Source of the DNA: Ampullaceana balthica
Taxonomy: Eukaryota > Mollusca > Gastropoda > Lymnaeidae
NCBI GenBank assembly: GCA_944989445.1
Contig: CALYLW010000553.1
Span: 243,878-307,877, forward strand
Direction of reading: 5' to 3'
DNA: 64,000 nucleotides
This document shows, piece after piece, positions 10,985 through 23,935 of the stretch. Made by a program: the position numbers and the translations under genes. Positions within the stretch are counted from its first letter, which is position 1; each line of letters opens with the position of its first letter. The notes below the pieces were generated by a model that made no database searches, was not told where the DNA came from, and saw only the letters and a list, made by a program, of their open reading frames with translations.

Positions 10985-11171
10985 CACAAGCACGCGAAAG
11001 AACCAATAAATCATTCAGCTATCCATCCAAGATTTCCCGATCAATACCACGTGACTTGCCAAACTTTGACTCCAAGACTGTCGATTGCGATTTACCGTGC
11101 AGTATCGTGTATAATTAACCACTGTCGTACTGTCTACACGCGCGACTGACCGTATCGACCGGTTCAAACGA

Positions 11172-11280
11172 TGCTCATGGAATCAGAGGTCCCCAAACTA
11201 CCAGCAAATAGGACCGTCGTTAACAGTACTCATTGAATCAGAGTCCCCAGACTACTAGCAAATAGGACCGTCGTTAACAG
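11172..11280. repeat. About 55-bp tandem duplication
   Basis: Two diverged copies of a segment end in GGACCGTCGTTAACAG, at about 11226 and 11280. No function is apparent. Confidence 0.7.
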
Positions 11281-11315
11281 GGTACGGGGGGTAAGACTGA
11301 ACAACAAAATTATGA

Positions 11316-11990
11316 CAGTAACCATTTTTACCACGTTTACATTAACTCCCTTTCGTTCCTGACTGGCTGTCTGTCTGTACGCAAAATTTCAATTTTTCCA
11401 ACGTAAAATTAAACCACTGTTGATTGTCCTAGAGATATCAAAATTTTACCACCGATAGATCTTGGATGACAATGCATTGTATCAAACTTTCAGATCGATC
11501 GAATGTACCGTAATTAAATTAATGCATTTTTAGTTTATCTCTATATAGCGTCTGATATTGTTTACATCCACGTGCCAGCGAAGTTCACCCCAGCCACCGA
11601 TGACCACATCCCCTTGTTAACAGCAAGGAGATTTCAGTCAGTTTCAGTCAGAAAATGTCTGTCACGCCATGCGTTTAAAGAAATGAAATGTTCGATATAC
11701 TCTATGATTTTACACGTAGACTAAAAAGAATAAAATAAATAGAGGTAAAAAAAACTATAAAAAAAAACTAAAAAGGACTAAAAAGAAGAAAATAATTTAA
11801 AACTTATAAGTTCAAGTACTTTGATTTAATATGACTAAATACGTGGGCGGGCGCTTATGAGCTTTTACATATGCAGTTCACTCATTCTCTCACTTATAGA
11901 TCTCTCTTTTGCCTTCTAAATTATAAATCTTTAATTTTTATACCAAACACCCGCCCAACGTATTTAGTCATATTAAAGTTTATCCGTAAA
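11316..11990. mobile_element. Palindromic repeat family R1, copy 1 (partial)
   Basis: The segment shares with copies at 24718-25575 and 43335-44275 the motif TTAACTCCCTTTCGTTCCTG near one end, the block GATCGATCTGAAATTTTGAT (here inverted and mutated) and the central GGTTCACTCATTCTCTCACT-like stretch. Inverted arms around TTTAGTCATATTAAA are short here, so this copy is truncated. No coding capacity is seen and the class is unknown. Confidence 0.6.
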
Positions 11991-13608
11991 ATGAGAAACA
12001 TTCGGTAACTGAGTCTCGACTCAGACAGACCGACACAATGGCGAGCCAAAGACCAAGCCGGCAAGACTACAGCAGAGAGATGGCTTTTCAATAAACTGGC
12101 CGGACAGGACGAGAAGCCCAAAGGACTTGACCACGGTGTCTGACCTCAACTATCACGACACGATCTGAGCCATCGATCTTCCAGGAGAAAAGACTGGACA
12201 GCGTCCACTGGCATCAACCAGGTCTTACTCGCTGCTTGGACACGGGAAGGGCTCTTGCCTATGGAATAACTACCTGCAGACTACCCACACTTTATATAGA
12301 AATAATCAGACGAGCAAAGGACAATTGTTTAATATTAAGATCATGTGTGTAGGATACAGACAAAACTTGACAGATTTCAGGCGGCACCTATGAATATAAA
12401 GAAATGAACAGAGCTTCTTGCGGCGCCTTCCTGTTGAATACTTCTGAAATGACCAAAACTCTGTTGTCTGAGAGAGCGCCTGTACCGGTCGTGTGATACA
12501 AATGTTAAGGGTGAAGCTCATGACGCCATAGAAATACAGAAGACTCGCCGAAGCCAAACAACTAAATGGATATTATTTCCCTTTAACAACTAATCTTCTC
12601 TGTTTATTTTGGGTCTTCAAAGAAATGAATTTTATCTCGTTCAAATGCCTCAGTGTTGCCAAAGTTGGATTTTAAAAATCGGCTCACAAAAATATAAGAG
12701 GTTGCCGAGGTGTGTGTGTGTGGGGGGGGGAGGGGGGTGGAGTGAGGCTAGAAACAAAAAGATTATTGTTCCGACAAGATTGCACAATTTTTGAGTGTGT
12801 GTGCGCGTGTGTGTAAATGTGCTGATATGAATCTAAAACTTGAGTTCTACAGATGGTAAATGCGGTTTGGATGGATTTTATTGATTAATCGATTTAAAAC
12901 GCTTGCGGAATAAAATCAATCACATGGTATTTTAATCTGCTTATGAGGATTGGGCTTTAAAGAAAATGTTATTGCTACAAAGAAATGTAAAGTCACGGTT
13001 AAAAAAAAAGTGATATCTAGATTAGTCGCGGTTGACGCTTTGATAAACTTTATAAAATATGTTGAATTCGATACATCGAAAACTGTTGATTTAAACCTTG
13101 AGACACTGTCTACGACGAATTTAAGACGCTACACTGTGATAGAACTCATTGCGTGCACTGCCAACATCGGGTGGTTATCGAGTTTGTTGCAGAAAAAAAA
13201 ACACTATATTAAACACAAAACACACAATGAACACTCTACTGTCTAAAAATAGAATTCCTTACATCATTGCCACTACTTCAGAAAGATGAAAACATATCAC
13301 AAACTGATTCGAACTCCTATTCCGACAAAATGACGTGCTTTGACAGGTTCCTGTAACGTTAGTCCGTCACATGGGAATAGTGAGAGGATAGGTTGGAACA
13401 GTCACAGGCGCCCCACGATGTCAACCCGGTTGGAGATGTCAATGACAGCTGAGATTACATCGTGTTAGAATATGGACAGACGATCACGTGGTTGCCATTA
13501 ACGGAACTATTTATGGCTGACATTTTTTTTTGTCTTCTTCTTCTCCATGTAATGAAATCAAACAACGAGCGAGAAGTTGGAAACTTTTAGTGATTCCAAT
13601 TAAAAAAC
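11991..13608. other. Spacer with G and GT runs
   Basis: G-rich and GT-rich simple sequence lies at about 12711-12740 and 12795-12815. Short frames (for example plus 12950-13246, minus 12306-12557) show no recognisable domain. Confidence 0.5.
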
Positions 13609-13916
13609 TAAAAGAGAGAGAGGGGGGGGGGAGAGAGAGAGTAAGAAACGAGGAAATAGAGAAGGGTATAGAGAGTGAGGGAGAAAGAATTATATAAAGA
13701 GTGAGAGAAAGGGAGAGAGAGAGGTGGGAAGGAGAGAGCGAGAAAGACAGAGTGAGACATAGAAAGAAAGAGAGAAAGAGACAAAAATGAGAGAGAGAGA
13801 AAGAAAGGGAGAGAGAGAACGAAAGGGAGAGAGAGGTGGAGGGAGAGTGCGAGAGCGATTAAGAATGAGAGAGAGAGAGAGGAGTGTGTGTGTGTGTGTG
13901 AGTGAGTGTGTGAGAG

Positions 13917-13960
<44 letters not shown>

Positions 13961-13970
13961 CGGAGCTCTA
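13609..13970. repeat. GA-rich polypurine microsatellite tract
   Basis: The plus strand is almost entirely A/G (GAGA, GAAA, GGGA units) with a short GT interruption near 13885-13912 and a pure (GA)n block at about 13919-13956. Long Ser/Leu-rich frames on the minus strand are artefacts. Confidence 0.95.
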
Positions 13971-16516
13971 AGAAATAACACATTGTTGGGACCAAGTGCA
14001 AGCCAACTTGAATGATATTTCAGCACTGAAGGCATGTGCATAAGATATATAAACAAAAAAATTAGAAGAATACATCATGCATGATGTGCGATGTCAGTCA
14101 CATCGCCCATTCTTGGATGTATCTTTTAAAAAAAAATTATTTTAAATTCCATCTCATAGAAGAGAATTGACCAATGTCTTCAAACTTTAAAACAGCCGTC
14201 GCACACAAATTGTAAGACAGGCAGTTGAACATTTTTTAAAATCTTTTACCCACGTGACCTGTTGCCATGGGGTCACGAGTTAGTTCGATGCCTAATTCTT
14301 CAAACCAGGGTATCACCAACGAGCGGCAGCCAAGCGTGACGAGGTCGGGTTTGTTTGTCAACCTTGTCCAACCCTGGCGAGTAGTGAACATTAGGGGACA
14401 CACTGCCGTCAACTTCGACACAGCGATGGGGTGCGGAATGGGTGAAAACGTTGGGGAGTCGGGGGGTGGTGAGGGGCGTTAAGACATTTTGATAAGTTCA
14501 TAAACTATTTATTACCCCTAGCTGAACCCTAACAAGGATTAAACTTGAACTTCCACATGAAACTGAAAAGCTTACCTGGAATAAAAAACAAAGAAATTAC
14601 CGTTTAAAACACACGTTAAACACAAGTTAGCTTTTTTATTATTTTTTTTTGTTACATTTTCATCGAGATCAAGTACATCACAGACAGCGCTATATCTGGT
14701 TGGTTTTTAGAAGTTAATTGTTGAGTTCGTTGTCCTAGAAGACATACAACACAACATCGCACAGCTAATTACATTTCCCCAATGTCACGTGGAATCAAGG
14801 GCAGCAACTCTCCAACCAAGGGCTACGGATCCCAAATATCTCGCCTCGAGGCGTTCACGAGAGCTGGGGGAAGCCCGGACAACAAAGAGAGAGAATTGCT
14901 TAATAACAGGGGGAATAAAAGCAGCATTTACTGGTGGTAGCGAATATAATGAAAGATACGTTTTTTTTCTCTCTCAAAACTTTGAAAATTTCAAACAAGA
15001 AATATATTGAAATGCCAGTTGTGTTGCCTCTAAAACCAGACGTAGGAAAGTTGGACGTGGGCTTTTCTAGTAAATGTAAGTGACTGAGGTCAAAGGAATT
15101 AAAGACGTGCAGAATTTATTTGATCTATAATTTATAATCGATTTAACGAGCGTATTAATGTTATCATGTTTAATCTTATTTCCGCACGACTCTACCAAAA
15201 AAAAATATAATAATTATGGATTGCGATCTGCACGGCCAATACGTGAACTATTGGGTCACTACTACCTGACACAAGGTGAATCTGTAACTCTTCGGCCCAG
15301 AGATACAGACGTTAAAACTCGTGTTTAAGCAATTTCTGCCGTGTGGTATTATGAAAACGCTGTAGAAAAATTGAAAATGTCGCCTGCCCAGTATCCATTA
15401 ATTAGCGCGCACCCGGTCTTCCATCCGATCGGTCACTTTGATAACATTGCCGACCACATTACCTTAATATGTCCACTTCAGTCCAAATGGTAACATTGTG
15501 TTAGTCCGTAAAAAAATGTTCAACAATTAGTACAGACAAAGATGGGCGTCCTGTACAACAAGGCCCGCACTATACATCTCTGAACTGCCCCATCACACAC
15601 ACACCATTACGCGCTGGCTGTCGCCGGCCCTGGAGACCCCCCCCCCGCCCTCAGCCATTATCCGGCCGTCTCTAAGCCAACAGTGACGTATCTAAACACG
15701 GTGAAGTTGTTCAATAATACGATTAAAGCCTCCGGGCGCCCCTAGAACTGGTAGGAAACAAAAGGGGACACAACTTTTGTTACATATTTATCGCCGACCT
15801 GGATTACTACCCGTGGCTTCCCATGCCAACGGGGGGGCGAAAAAAACAAAAAAAAACAACAACTTATTTTTCATGAAAACTAAAATCTAGCACAAACCAT
15901 CCTTATTGAATAGAGGGTGTGAAAAGTAAAAAGAAACACGCAATAAATAGTTTTCCAACTTTTGCCAGCTATTATGTTCAAACGAACAAATATTCATACA
16001 CATTGACATTGATGAGTAAAGAACACATTATTCCTGGATAGCCGGAGAAACTGAAAGGATTTTAGCGATCAGAAGAAGATCCCCGCGTCGGCATGTCGCG
16101 TATTTATACCACAAGTGATTTCTGGCCAGTGGGTGAAACAAAAGCACAGAGAATTTGGGACACCGCACAACAGATGACGAACCACGCGACCCTATTGTCC
16201 TACGGGCGGCAGACATCGCTACTGTAATACTCGGGATAGACGGACCCGCCTTGATGAAACGGTTTTCACTTGTGTCTCAAACCTTGTTGGACCAGATAGG
16301 GGAGAGGGGTGGGGGAGTTGGGGCTGGTAAAAAAGTGTGTGCCCGGGGTTGGGGGGGGGGTGGTCTGCGGTATTTTAATGGCTTTCGCGTTCCTTGTTCT
16401 TAAATCCTGCGAGAATAACAATTTTCTGTCCAACGTAATGTGTCTTGAGAAATGGGGACGAAAGCTGTGTCCAAAATGTTATCTCAGCTGCAGTTGACGT
16501 TTACATAGATGCAGAC
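13971..16516. other. Spacer, no gene recognised
   Basis: Mixed composition with homopolymer runs (A near 15189-15196, C near 15640, G near 16350). Overlapping short frames on both strands near 14236-14482 have a coding-like mix of residues but no recognisable domain. I see no RNA gene or transposon ends. Confidence 0.45.
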
Positions 16517-16808
16517 GAGAGGTGTACATATAGCTTCAAAGACGTGTACATAGCTTCAAAAGACATGTACATATCTACAAAAGACGTGTACATAGCTTCA
16601 AAAGACGTGTACATAGCTTCAAAAGACGTTTACATAGCTTCAAAAGACATGTACATATCTACAAAAGACGTGTACATAGCTTCAAAAGACATGTACATAG
16701 CTTCAAAAGACATGTACATATCTACAAAAGACGTGTACATAGCTTCAAAAGACGTGTACATAGCTTCAAAAGACGTGTAAATAGCTTCAAAAGACGTGTA
16801 CATAGCTT
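16517..16808. repeat. 21-bp minisatellite, about 14 copies
   Basis: Tandem units of CATAGCTTCAAAAGACGTGT plus A alternate with variants carrying CATATCTACAAAAGAC. The period is seven codons, so both strands stay open (VYIASKD on plus). Confidence 0.95.
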
Positions 16809-17169
16809 CTGTCAACACAAGAATATCCCTAAACACTGAAAAACAAGCCATCCCCAAACGATTTACTGTTAGATATATAGAGGCCCGGGGGGGGGTGATA
16901 ATAGAGTCTTATCACTTGATTGCAGCAGTTTATTCGATTGACCAATGGTCACGGGGTAAAGTGAAAGGTCATCAAATGGTGGCGATTGTCATTCGCTGAG
17001 AGCAACGGTCCACTTATAAGATAAGCGGTCCTCCCGTGAGAGTAATTTTCCACCAATCAGATTTGTGTTTCCTCTTATATGAGTATACGATCTATAATGT
17101 TGCGAGCAAAGAATAATGAAAAAAATTAATTTTAAAAAAAAAGAAGAGTATCAGAGTAGCTGTCCTTTT
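16809..17169. other. Spacer, nothing recognised
   Basis: Contains a G run near 16886-16897 and otherwise unremarkable sequence. Confidence 0.5.
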
Positions 17170-17432
17170 ATTAGATTAGTGGTCCTTCTGTCAGATTAGT
17201 TAGTGGTCCTTCTGTCAGATTAGTGGTCCTTCTGTCAGATTAGTGGTCCTTCTGTCAGATTAGTGGTCCTTCTGTCAGATTAGTGGTCCTTCTGTCAGAT
17301 TAGTGGTCCTTCTGTCAGATTAGTGGTCCTTCTGTCAGATTAGTGGTCCTTCTGTCAGATTAGTGGTCCTTCTGTCAGATTAGTGGTCCTTATGTCAGAT
17401 TAGTGGTCCTTCTGTCAGATTAGTGGTCCTCG
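17170..17432. repeat. 20-bp minisatellite, about 13 copies
   Basis: Near-perfect tandem units of TCAGATTAGTGGTCCTTCTG. The first unit has a 4-bp insertion and the last units diverge. Confidence 0.95.
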
Positions 17433-17672
17433 CGTGAGACTAGTTGTTTTTCTTTCAGTATAATGCTCTCCTTTGTTGGGATAAATCGTTATGGTGTATT
17501 AGCTTATACGTAATTTACGTTGCACCACATTCAACGCCTATTGCGGTGACAACAATGCTTTGTTTTCAAAATGAAATCCCTGGGATATGCACGACTGATT
17601 TGAGGTCATTGGTGACACATTTGTCCAGTAATATTATGAAAAATAATTGTTGTTTTAGATCGGTTAATTCTA

Positions 17673-17762
17673 TATCCCTTTAATCATGATTAAGTCCGTT
17701 TGTGTGTGGGACTCATCTATCCCTTTAATTGTGATTAAGTCCGTTTGTATGTGGGACTCATC
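17673..17762. repeat. About 45-bp tandem duplication
   Basis: Two copies share ATTAAGTCCGTTTGT and TGTGGGACTCATC, with a few substitutions. Confidence 0.75.
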
Positions 17763-17859
17763 GATGAGAGAAAACGTATGAACATTGGACAGATTAAGAA
17801 AGGATATCTACAAGATTCATAGCTGGTGAATAATTACTACTGACAAAAGTGAATCCAGT

Positions 17860-18180
17860 GGTTGAGTTAGTAAAAATAGAAACACTAGAGGATAGAGGAT
17901 AGAGCAGCCAAGTACACTATAATTGCAACGCAAAAACAGTGTAATACAATAGATAGACGTAGTGGAAAATGACTATATTTTTTGTTCCATTTGCAAAACA
18001 AATACAAATGATCCTTCTTCCCGCATGACATTCGGGTATGGGATGGGTTGCCTGAACAAGCGAGGAGAACCAACACTCAATAAACATTTAAAACTCTAAG
18101 AAAAATTCAAGACTAGAAATAAACCATGTGTAAGCGTAGGACGCAATATACTTCTGTTTAGAATTAGCGTCTGTAATTAC
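17860..18180 (+). mobile_element. Degenerate LINE 3' end (copy B)
   Basis: Recognisable blocks are AGAAACACTAGAGGATAGA, the end of the RT ORF (GGGTTGCCTGA, CCAACACTCAATAAACATTT) and the tail GCGTAGGACGCAATATACTT. A segment in the middle is rearranged and the GATAA end is lost, so this is an older copy than those at 34718 or 50138. Confidence 0.7.
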
Positions 18181-18702
18181 TGTAATGTAGATAATTAAGG
18201 TGTCTGGTATAAATCCAGTGCTCTAAATATTTGTTGGTTCCCTCCCCTTAGAGCGGCTTGGTTTTAGTCCTCTTATGTAATGTTAGACCTGCTCCACCTC
18301 AGGGAACAATTAACTAGAGCAGCTGCAAGGGTGACTCCTCTTTTTGAATCTTGTAACACCACGTCATTGGGTCTCGGTGTAAAGATGTGATGCGCTTGTT
18401 CACACCGGTGCATAGCGTCAGTTTACGTTTCATGAATGCAGCAGTAATGCAGCACTGTATGTTTGGAGTTCTCCCCATGTTCTACAAGCAACATGTTTCC
18501 AGGACGCAGTTAGACGATACATCACTTGGCTGTGGAGATTTGATGCAGACAAAGGAAAAGTTACAACATTTCGCTGTAAATGTAGACAAAGACTGTAATA
18601 ACAATAGAATGTTTGGATATTGTTTGACCTCGCAGCGGGACACAGATGCTTTCTTCTTGATAACCACTAACAGGTTTTTTTTAGGAATTTTATCCAAAGT
18701 TG
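18181..18702. other. Spacer, nothing recognised
   Basis: A 134-codon plus frame (18387-18791) runs into the adjacent transposon, has no recognisable domain and overlaps an equally long minus frame. I do not call it. Confidence 0.5.
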
Positions 18703-18710
18703 CTCTAGAG

Positions 18711-19114
18711 CAACGGTGGCCAAACTGCGGCTCGCGTGCCGCATGCGGCTCTTCTGTGTTCACATTGCGGCTCGCGTACAATTTACGATAGATATGTTAA
18801 CAAGGATTACTGGAGGATTTCAAAGTTATGTTAAATGACCCATAGTGCTTCAATGCGGTTCTCAACATTTTAAAAAATATTTTAAAATGGCTCTCAGTTA
18901 CTACAGGTCTGACCACCTCCAAATTTTTCTGCCGGAGGGCCACATTAACTGTCAAACAGTAGTTCGGGGGCCAACTAGTAACCCACAACTACTAAGTTTT
19001 GTGGTAAACTACAGGTAAAATAGTATCTTTTTTAGATTAAAAGGTCTCCAGGGGCTGGATGTGAGGGCCTCGCGGGCCGCTTCTGGCCCGCGGGCCGTAG
19101 TTTGGAGACCCCTG
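18711..19114. mobile_element. 404-bp hAT-type non-autonomous element with 8-bp TSD
   Basis: Ends are CAACGGTGGCCAAACTGCGG and AGTTTGGAGACCCCTG, with GGCCCGCGGGCC-type subterminal blocks. The perfect direct repeat CTCTAGAG lies at 18703-18710 and 19115-19122. There is no transposase. End structure is similar to the hAT at 30049. Confidence 0.85.
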
Positions 19115-19122
19115 CTCTAGAG

Positions 19123-19456
19123 TAAGGCATTCGAAGAGTGTTACAATGTCCGATATTTTCTTACGTCAAAATTTTTAGAACATTCTTCTTTGTGACCTTC
19201 TTTTTTTTCGAACAGTTTTGTAGATTTATAATTGTTTTTTTATTTTTTTATTTTTTTATTTTTATTTTTTTTTGGCGGCTATTTTCCATTTGGATGCATG
19301 CATTAACTATTTATGAAACTAAAATTACGAAGCTGGATAATAAAGATAACTTTTTTTACAAACTCATCTTGTAGTAGTTTAAGAGGAGCAACACACTTTA
19401 TTTATTGTTTTTTTTTAATTTGTAACTCAGTTTGATACTGTTGCCTTTAAGCTTTT
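19123..19456. other. T-rich spacer
   Basis: Includes a T-rich stretch at about 19195-19275. Nothing else is recognised. Confidence 0.6.
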
Positions 19457-20203
19457 ACTTGTCTTAGCCACTTGTTACTTGTCTTAGCCACTTGTTACTT
19501 GTCTTAGCCACTTGTTACTTGTCTTAGCCACTTGTTTCTTGTCTTAGCCACTTGTTACTTGTCTTAGCCACTTGTTACTTGTCTTAGCCACTTGTTACTT
19601 GTCTTAGCAACTTGTTACTTGTCTTAGCCACTTGTTACTTGTCTTAGCCACTTGTTACTTGTCTTACCCACTTGTTTCTTGTCTTAGCCACTTGTTACTT
19701 GTCTAAGCCACTTGTTACTTGTCTTAGCCACTTGTTACTTGTCTTAGCCACTTGTTACTTGTCTTAGCCACTTGTTACTTGTCTTAGCCACTTGTTACTT
19801 GTCTTAGCCACTTGTTACTTGTCTTAGCCACTTGTTACTTGTCTTAGCCACTTGTTACTTGTCTTAGCCACTTGTTACTTGTCTTAGCCACTTGTTACTT
19901 GTCTTAGCCACTTGTTACTTGTCTTAGCCACTTGTTACTTGTCTTACCCACTTGTTTCTTGTCTTAGCCACTTGTTACTTGTCTTAGCCACTTGTTACTT
20001 GTCTTAGTCACTTGTTACTTGTCTTAGCCACTTGTTACTTGTCTTAGCCACGTGTTACTTGTCTTAGCACTTGTTACTTGTCTTACCCACTTGTTACTTG
20101 TCTTAGCCACTTGTTACTTGTCTTAGCCACTTGTTACTTGTATTAGTTACTTGTTACTTGTCTTACCCACTTGTTACTTGTCTTAGCCACTTGTTACTTT
20201 TAC
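19457..20203. repeat. 20-bp minisatellite, about 37 copies
   Basis: Tandem units of ACTTGTCTTAGCCACTTGTT with few substitutions. Two one-base deletions and diverged units occur toward the right end. Confidence 0.95.
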
Positions 20204-20640
20204 CCGTCTTAACGCATTGCTTTTTTACTTGAGCCAACCAAAATGTTTTAGTGATTTTTTTTTCAATACCAACACCATTATCAATCACAAACACTATAAT
20301 ACACAGGCTTTAATTGGAATCACTTTTCTCATTGTTAACGCTTTAGAATATCGAAAACAAATTTAATTAACCAATCAATGTATTTAGACTTATTATTTTT
20401 AAAATTACTCTAAAAATATTATAATTGTTACTTTTAAAGCACATATACAATTCACTAGCATATATTCAGAATATGTTAGAGCAAACAGATATAGTCAATT
20501 AATGGTAACGATTATAGATGATGCAAATGTTCTTTGACTCTGTTATCATAGTGTTTTCAACAATGGCGGGGTAATCACGTACGGGCCGCAGTGAAAATTG
20601 TGTATCCACATACCGAAAATAACATCCGGGGAACTAACCC
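20204..20640. other. Spacer, nothing recognised
   Basis: AT-rich unique-looking sequence between two arrays. Confidence 0.5.
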
Positions 20641-21547
20641 CCACTCCCCTGTATACGTACACCACGAACAGGGCTGTATACGTACACCATGAACAGAGCT
20701 GTATACGTACACCATGAACATAGTTGTATACGAACACCATGAACAGATCTGTACACGTACACCATGAACAGAGCTGTATACGTACAACGAGAACAGAGCT
20801 GTATACGTACACCACGAACATAGCTGTATACGTACACCACGAACAGAGCTGTATACGTACACCATGAACAGAGCTGTATACGTACACCACGAACATAGCT
20901 GTATACGTACACCACGAACAGAGCTGTATACGTACACCACGAACAGAGCTGTATATGTACACCACGAACAGAGCTGTATACGTACACCGCGATCAGAGCT
21001 GTATACGTACACCACAAACAGAGCTGTATACGTACACCATGAACAGAGCTGTATACGTACACCACGAACATAGCTGTATACGTACACCACGAACAGAGCT
21101 GTATACGTACACCACGAACAGAGCTGTTTACGTACACTATGAACAGAGCTGTTTACGTACACCACGAACAGAGCTGTATACGTACACCCCGAGCAGAGCT
21201 GTTTACGTACACCCCGAACAGAGCTGTATACGTACACCATGAAAAGAGCTGTATACGTACACCCCGAGCAGAGCTGTTTACGTACACCACGAACAGGGCT
21301 GTATACGTACACCATGAACAGAGCTGTTTACGTACACCCCGAACAGAGCTGTATACATACACCACGAACAGAGTACGTACACCATGAACATAGCTGTTTA
21401 CGTACACCCCGAACAGAGCTGTATACATACACCACGAACAGGGCTGTATACGTACACCACGAACAGGGCTGTATACGTACACCACGAACAGGGCTGTATA
21501 CGTACACCACGAACAGGGCTGTATACGTAAACCACGAACAGAGCTAT
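20641..21547. repeat. 25-bp minisatellite, about 36 copies
   Basis: Tandem 25-bp units are built on GTATACGTACACCACGAACA plus GAGCT, with variants (CATGAACA, CCCGAACA, TTTACG) and one internal deletion near 21371. All frames are open on the minus strand over long runs. These are repeat artefacts. Confidence 0.95.
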
Positions 21548-21965
21548 TTTTAGAATATTTTACCTAGTTGACCGAATTTGAGGAAGAGAGAAGAAATGGT
21601 CAAAGGTATGAGAATGTGTAGCTATTAATGGAGCGTTAAATACGGGCTGAATTCCAAAAAGTCCCCAAAATGGGGCGAACAACCCATCGTCCGCACGGCA
21701 CAGTTGCTTACGGTGGGATATAAATAACAGAGCTGTTACAAGTACAACAAAGCCACAGAACAAAAACTGTTTTTAAAATAAAGCTGCGGAAAATTCAGGT
21801 CAAGAATTTTTATTTATTAATTTATTATTATTTTTTTTTATAATTTGGTCGTTCGGATTGAGCTTGCATCGTTTGAATTAAGAAACTGAGGAAGAAAAAA
21901 AATGTACGAATAATAACGACTTATTTTATCCCCATAATCATCTCATCTGTTTCTCCATTATTTAA
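21548..21965. other. Spacer, nothing recognised
   Basis: AT-rich sequence. No features could be supported. Confidence 0.5.
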
Positions 21966-22170
21966 TTTCTCCTTCCTCCAAATCTTAAGTATCAATTATT
22001 CCTTTCTCCAAATCTTCAGCTATCATTTTCTCCTTCTTCCAAATCTTAAGTATCAATTTATCTTTTCTCCAAATCTTCACGTATCAATTTCTCAAATCTA
22101 CAAATTTTCAAGTATCTATTTTTAATTTCTCATAATCTTCAAATATCAATTTCTTCCTTTCTTCTATTCT
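21966..22170. repeat. 30-bp degenerate minisatellite
   Basis: Five to six diverged 30/31-bp units contain CCAAATCTTAAGTATCAATT or CCAAATCTTCA variants and T/C-rich linkers. Confidence 0.75.
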
Positions 22171-22502
22171 CCAATTTTCAATTTCTTGCTCTTTTTTTTT
22201 ATTCCCAAGCACTCTTTTGCTATGATTCTTATATTCTATTTTTTCGCCTTCTCTATTGCTTGTTCTAATCATGTAATGTAGAAGAAAACTTTAACATAAT
22301 AGAAAGAGTAGATATGAATAGAGTTATCAAAATCTATAATGTTAAAAAGACGGGGGGAAGGGGGGGGAAGAGAAAAGCTCAATTCTACAACTGAAAAGCC
22401 TCAAATGAAAAAAAAAGATTGTATTCAAATTTTACATGAGAAGCAATAGACTACAATTTTAGGGGTACTTTTCAAGCCAATTAAGACACAGTGACAACAG
22501 TT
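22171..22502. other. Spacer, nothing recognised
   Basis: AT-rich with a G-rich run near 22350-22368. Confidence 0.5.
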
Positions 22503-23935
22503 TTATGGTGTCTATGTATTATGGTGTCTATGTATTATGGTGTCTATGTGTTATGGTGTCTATGTGTTATGGTGTCAATGTGTTATGGTGTCTATGTATT
22601 ATGGTGTCTATGTGTTATGGTGTCTGTGTGTTATGGTGTCTATGTGTTATGGTGTCTATGTGTTATAGTGTCTGTGTGTTATGGTGTCTATATGTTATGG
22701 TGTCTATGTTATGGTCTATGTGTTATGGTGTCTATGTGTTTATGGTGTCTATGTGTTATGGTGTCTATGTGTTATGGTGTCTATGTGTTATGGTGTCTAT
22801 GTGTTATGGTGTCTATGTGTTATGGTGTCTATGTGTTATGGTGTCTATGTGTTATGGTGTCTATGTGTTATGGTGTCTATGTGTTATGGTGTCTATGTGT
22901 TATGGTGTCTATGTGTTATGGTGTCTATGTGTTATGGTGTCTATGTGTTATGGTGTCTATGTGTTATGGTGTCTATGTGTATGGTGTCTATGTGTTATGG
23001 TGTCTATGTGTTATGGTGTCTATGTGTTATGGTGTCTATGTGTTATGGTGTCTATGTGTTATGGTGTCTATGTGTTATGGTGTCTATGTGTTATGGTGTC
23101 TATGTGTTATGGTGTCTATGTGTTATGGTGTCTATGTGTTATGGTGTCTATGTGTTATGGTGTCTATGTGTTATGGTGTCTATGTGTTATGGTGTCTATG
23201 TGTTATGGTGTCTATGTGTTATGGTGTCTATGTGTTATGGTGTCTATGTGTTATGGTGTCTAAATGTTATGGTGTCTATGTGTTATGGTGTCTATGTGTT
23301 ATGGTGTCTATGTGTTATGGTGTCTATGTGTTATGGTGTCTATGTGTTATGGTGTCTAAATGTTATGGTGTCTATGTATTATGGTGTCTATGTGTTATGA
23401 TGTCTGTGTGTTATGGTGTCTATGTGTTATGGTGTCTATGTGTTATTTGTGTCTATGTGTTATGGTGTCTAAATGTTATGGTGTCTATGTGTTATGGTGT
23501 CTGTGTGTTATGGTGTCTATGTGTTATGGTGTCTATGTGTTATGGTGTATATGTGTTATGGTGTCTATGTGTTATGGTGTCTATGTGTTATGGTGTCTGT
23601 GTGTTATGGTGTCTATGTATTATGGTGTCTATGTGTTATGGTGTCTATGTGTTATGGTGTCTATGTGTTATGGTGTCTATGTGTTATGGTGTCTATGTGT
23701 TATGGTGTCTATGTGTTATGGTGTCTATGTGTTATGGTGTCTATGTGTTATGGTGTCTATGTGTTATGGTGTCTATGTGTTATGGTGTCTAAATGTTATG
23801 GTGTCTATGTGTTATGGTGTCTATGTGTTATGGTGTCTATGTGTTATGGTGTCTATGTGTTATGTTGTCTAAATGTTAAGGTGTCTATGTGTTATGGTGT
23901 CTATGTGTTACGGTGTCAATGTCTTACGGTGGCAA
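22503..23935. repeat. 16-bp minisatellite, about 89 copies, 1.4 kb
   Basis: Tandem TTATGGTGTCTATGTG units have scattered substitutions (CTGTG, CTAAA, GTATT variants) and a few indels. The unit has no stop in any plus frame, so reading frames up to 433 codons arise from slippage of a 16-bp unit. No gene is implied. Confidence 0.97.

Noticed and set aside
9898..11118. 406-codon plus frame over the 41-bp array
   Set aside because: It is produced by a stop-free 41-bp unit read in three phases; there are no domains and the frame begins in unrelated flank.
18387..18791. 134-codon plus frame
   Set aside because: It crosses the edge of the hAT-type element at 18711, overlaps a 99-codon minus frame and shows no domain.
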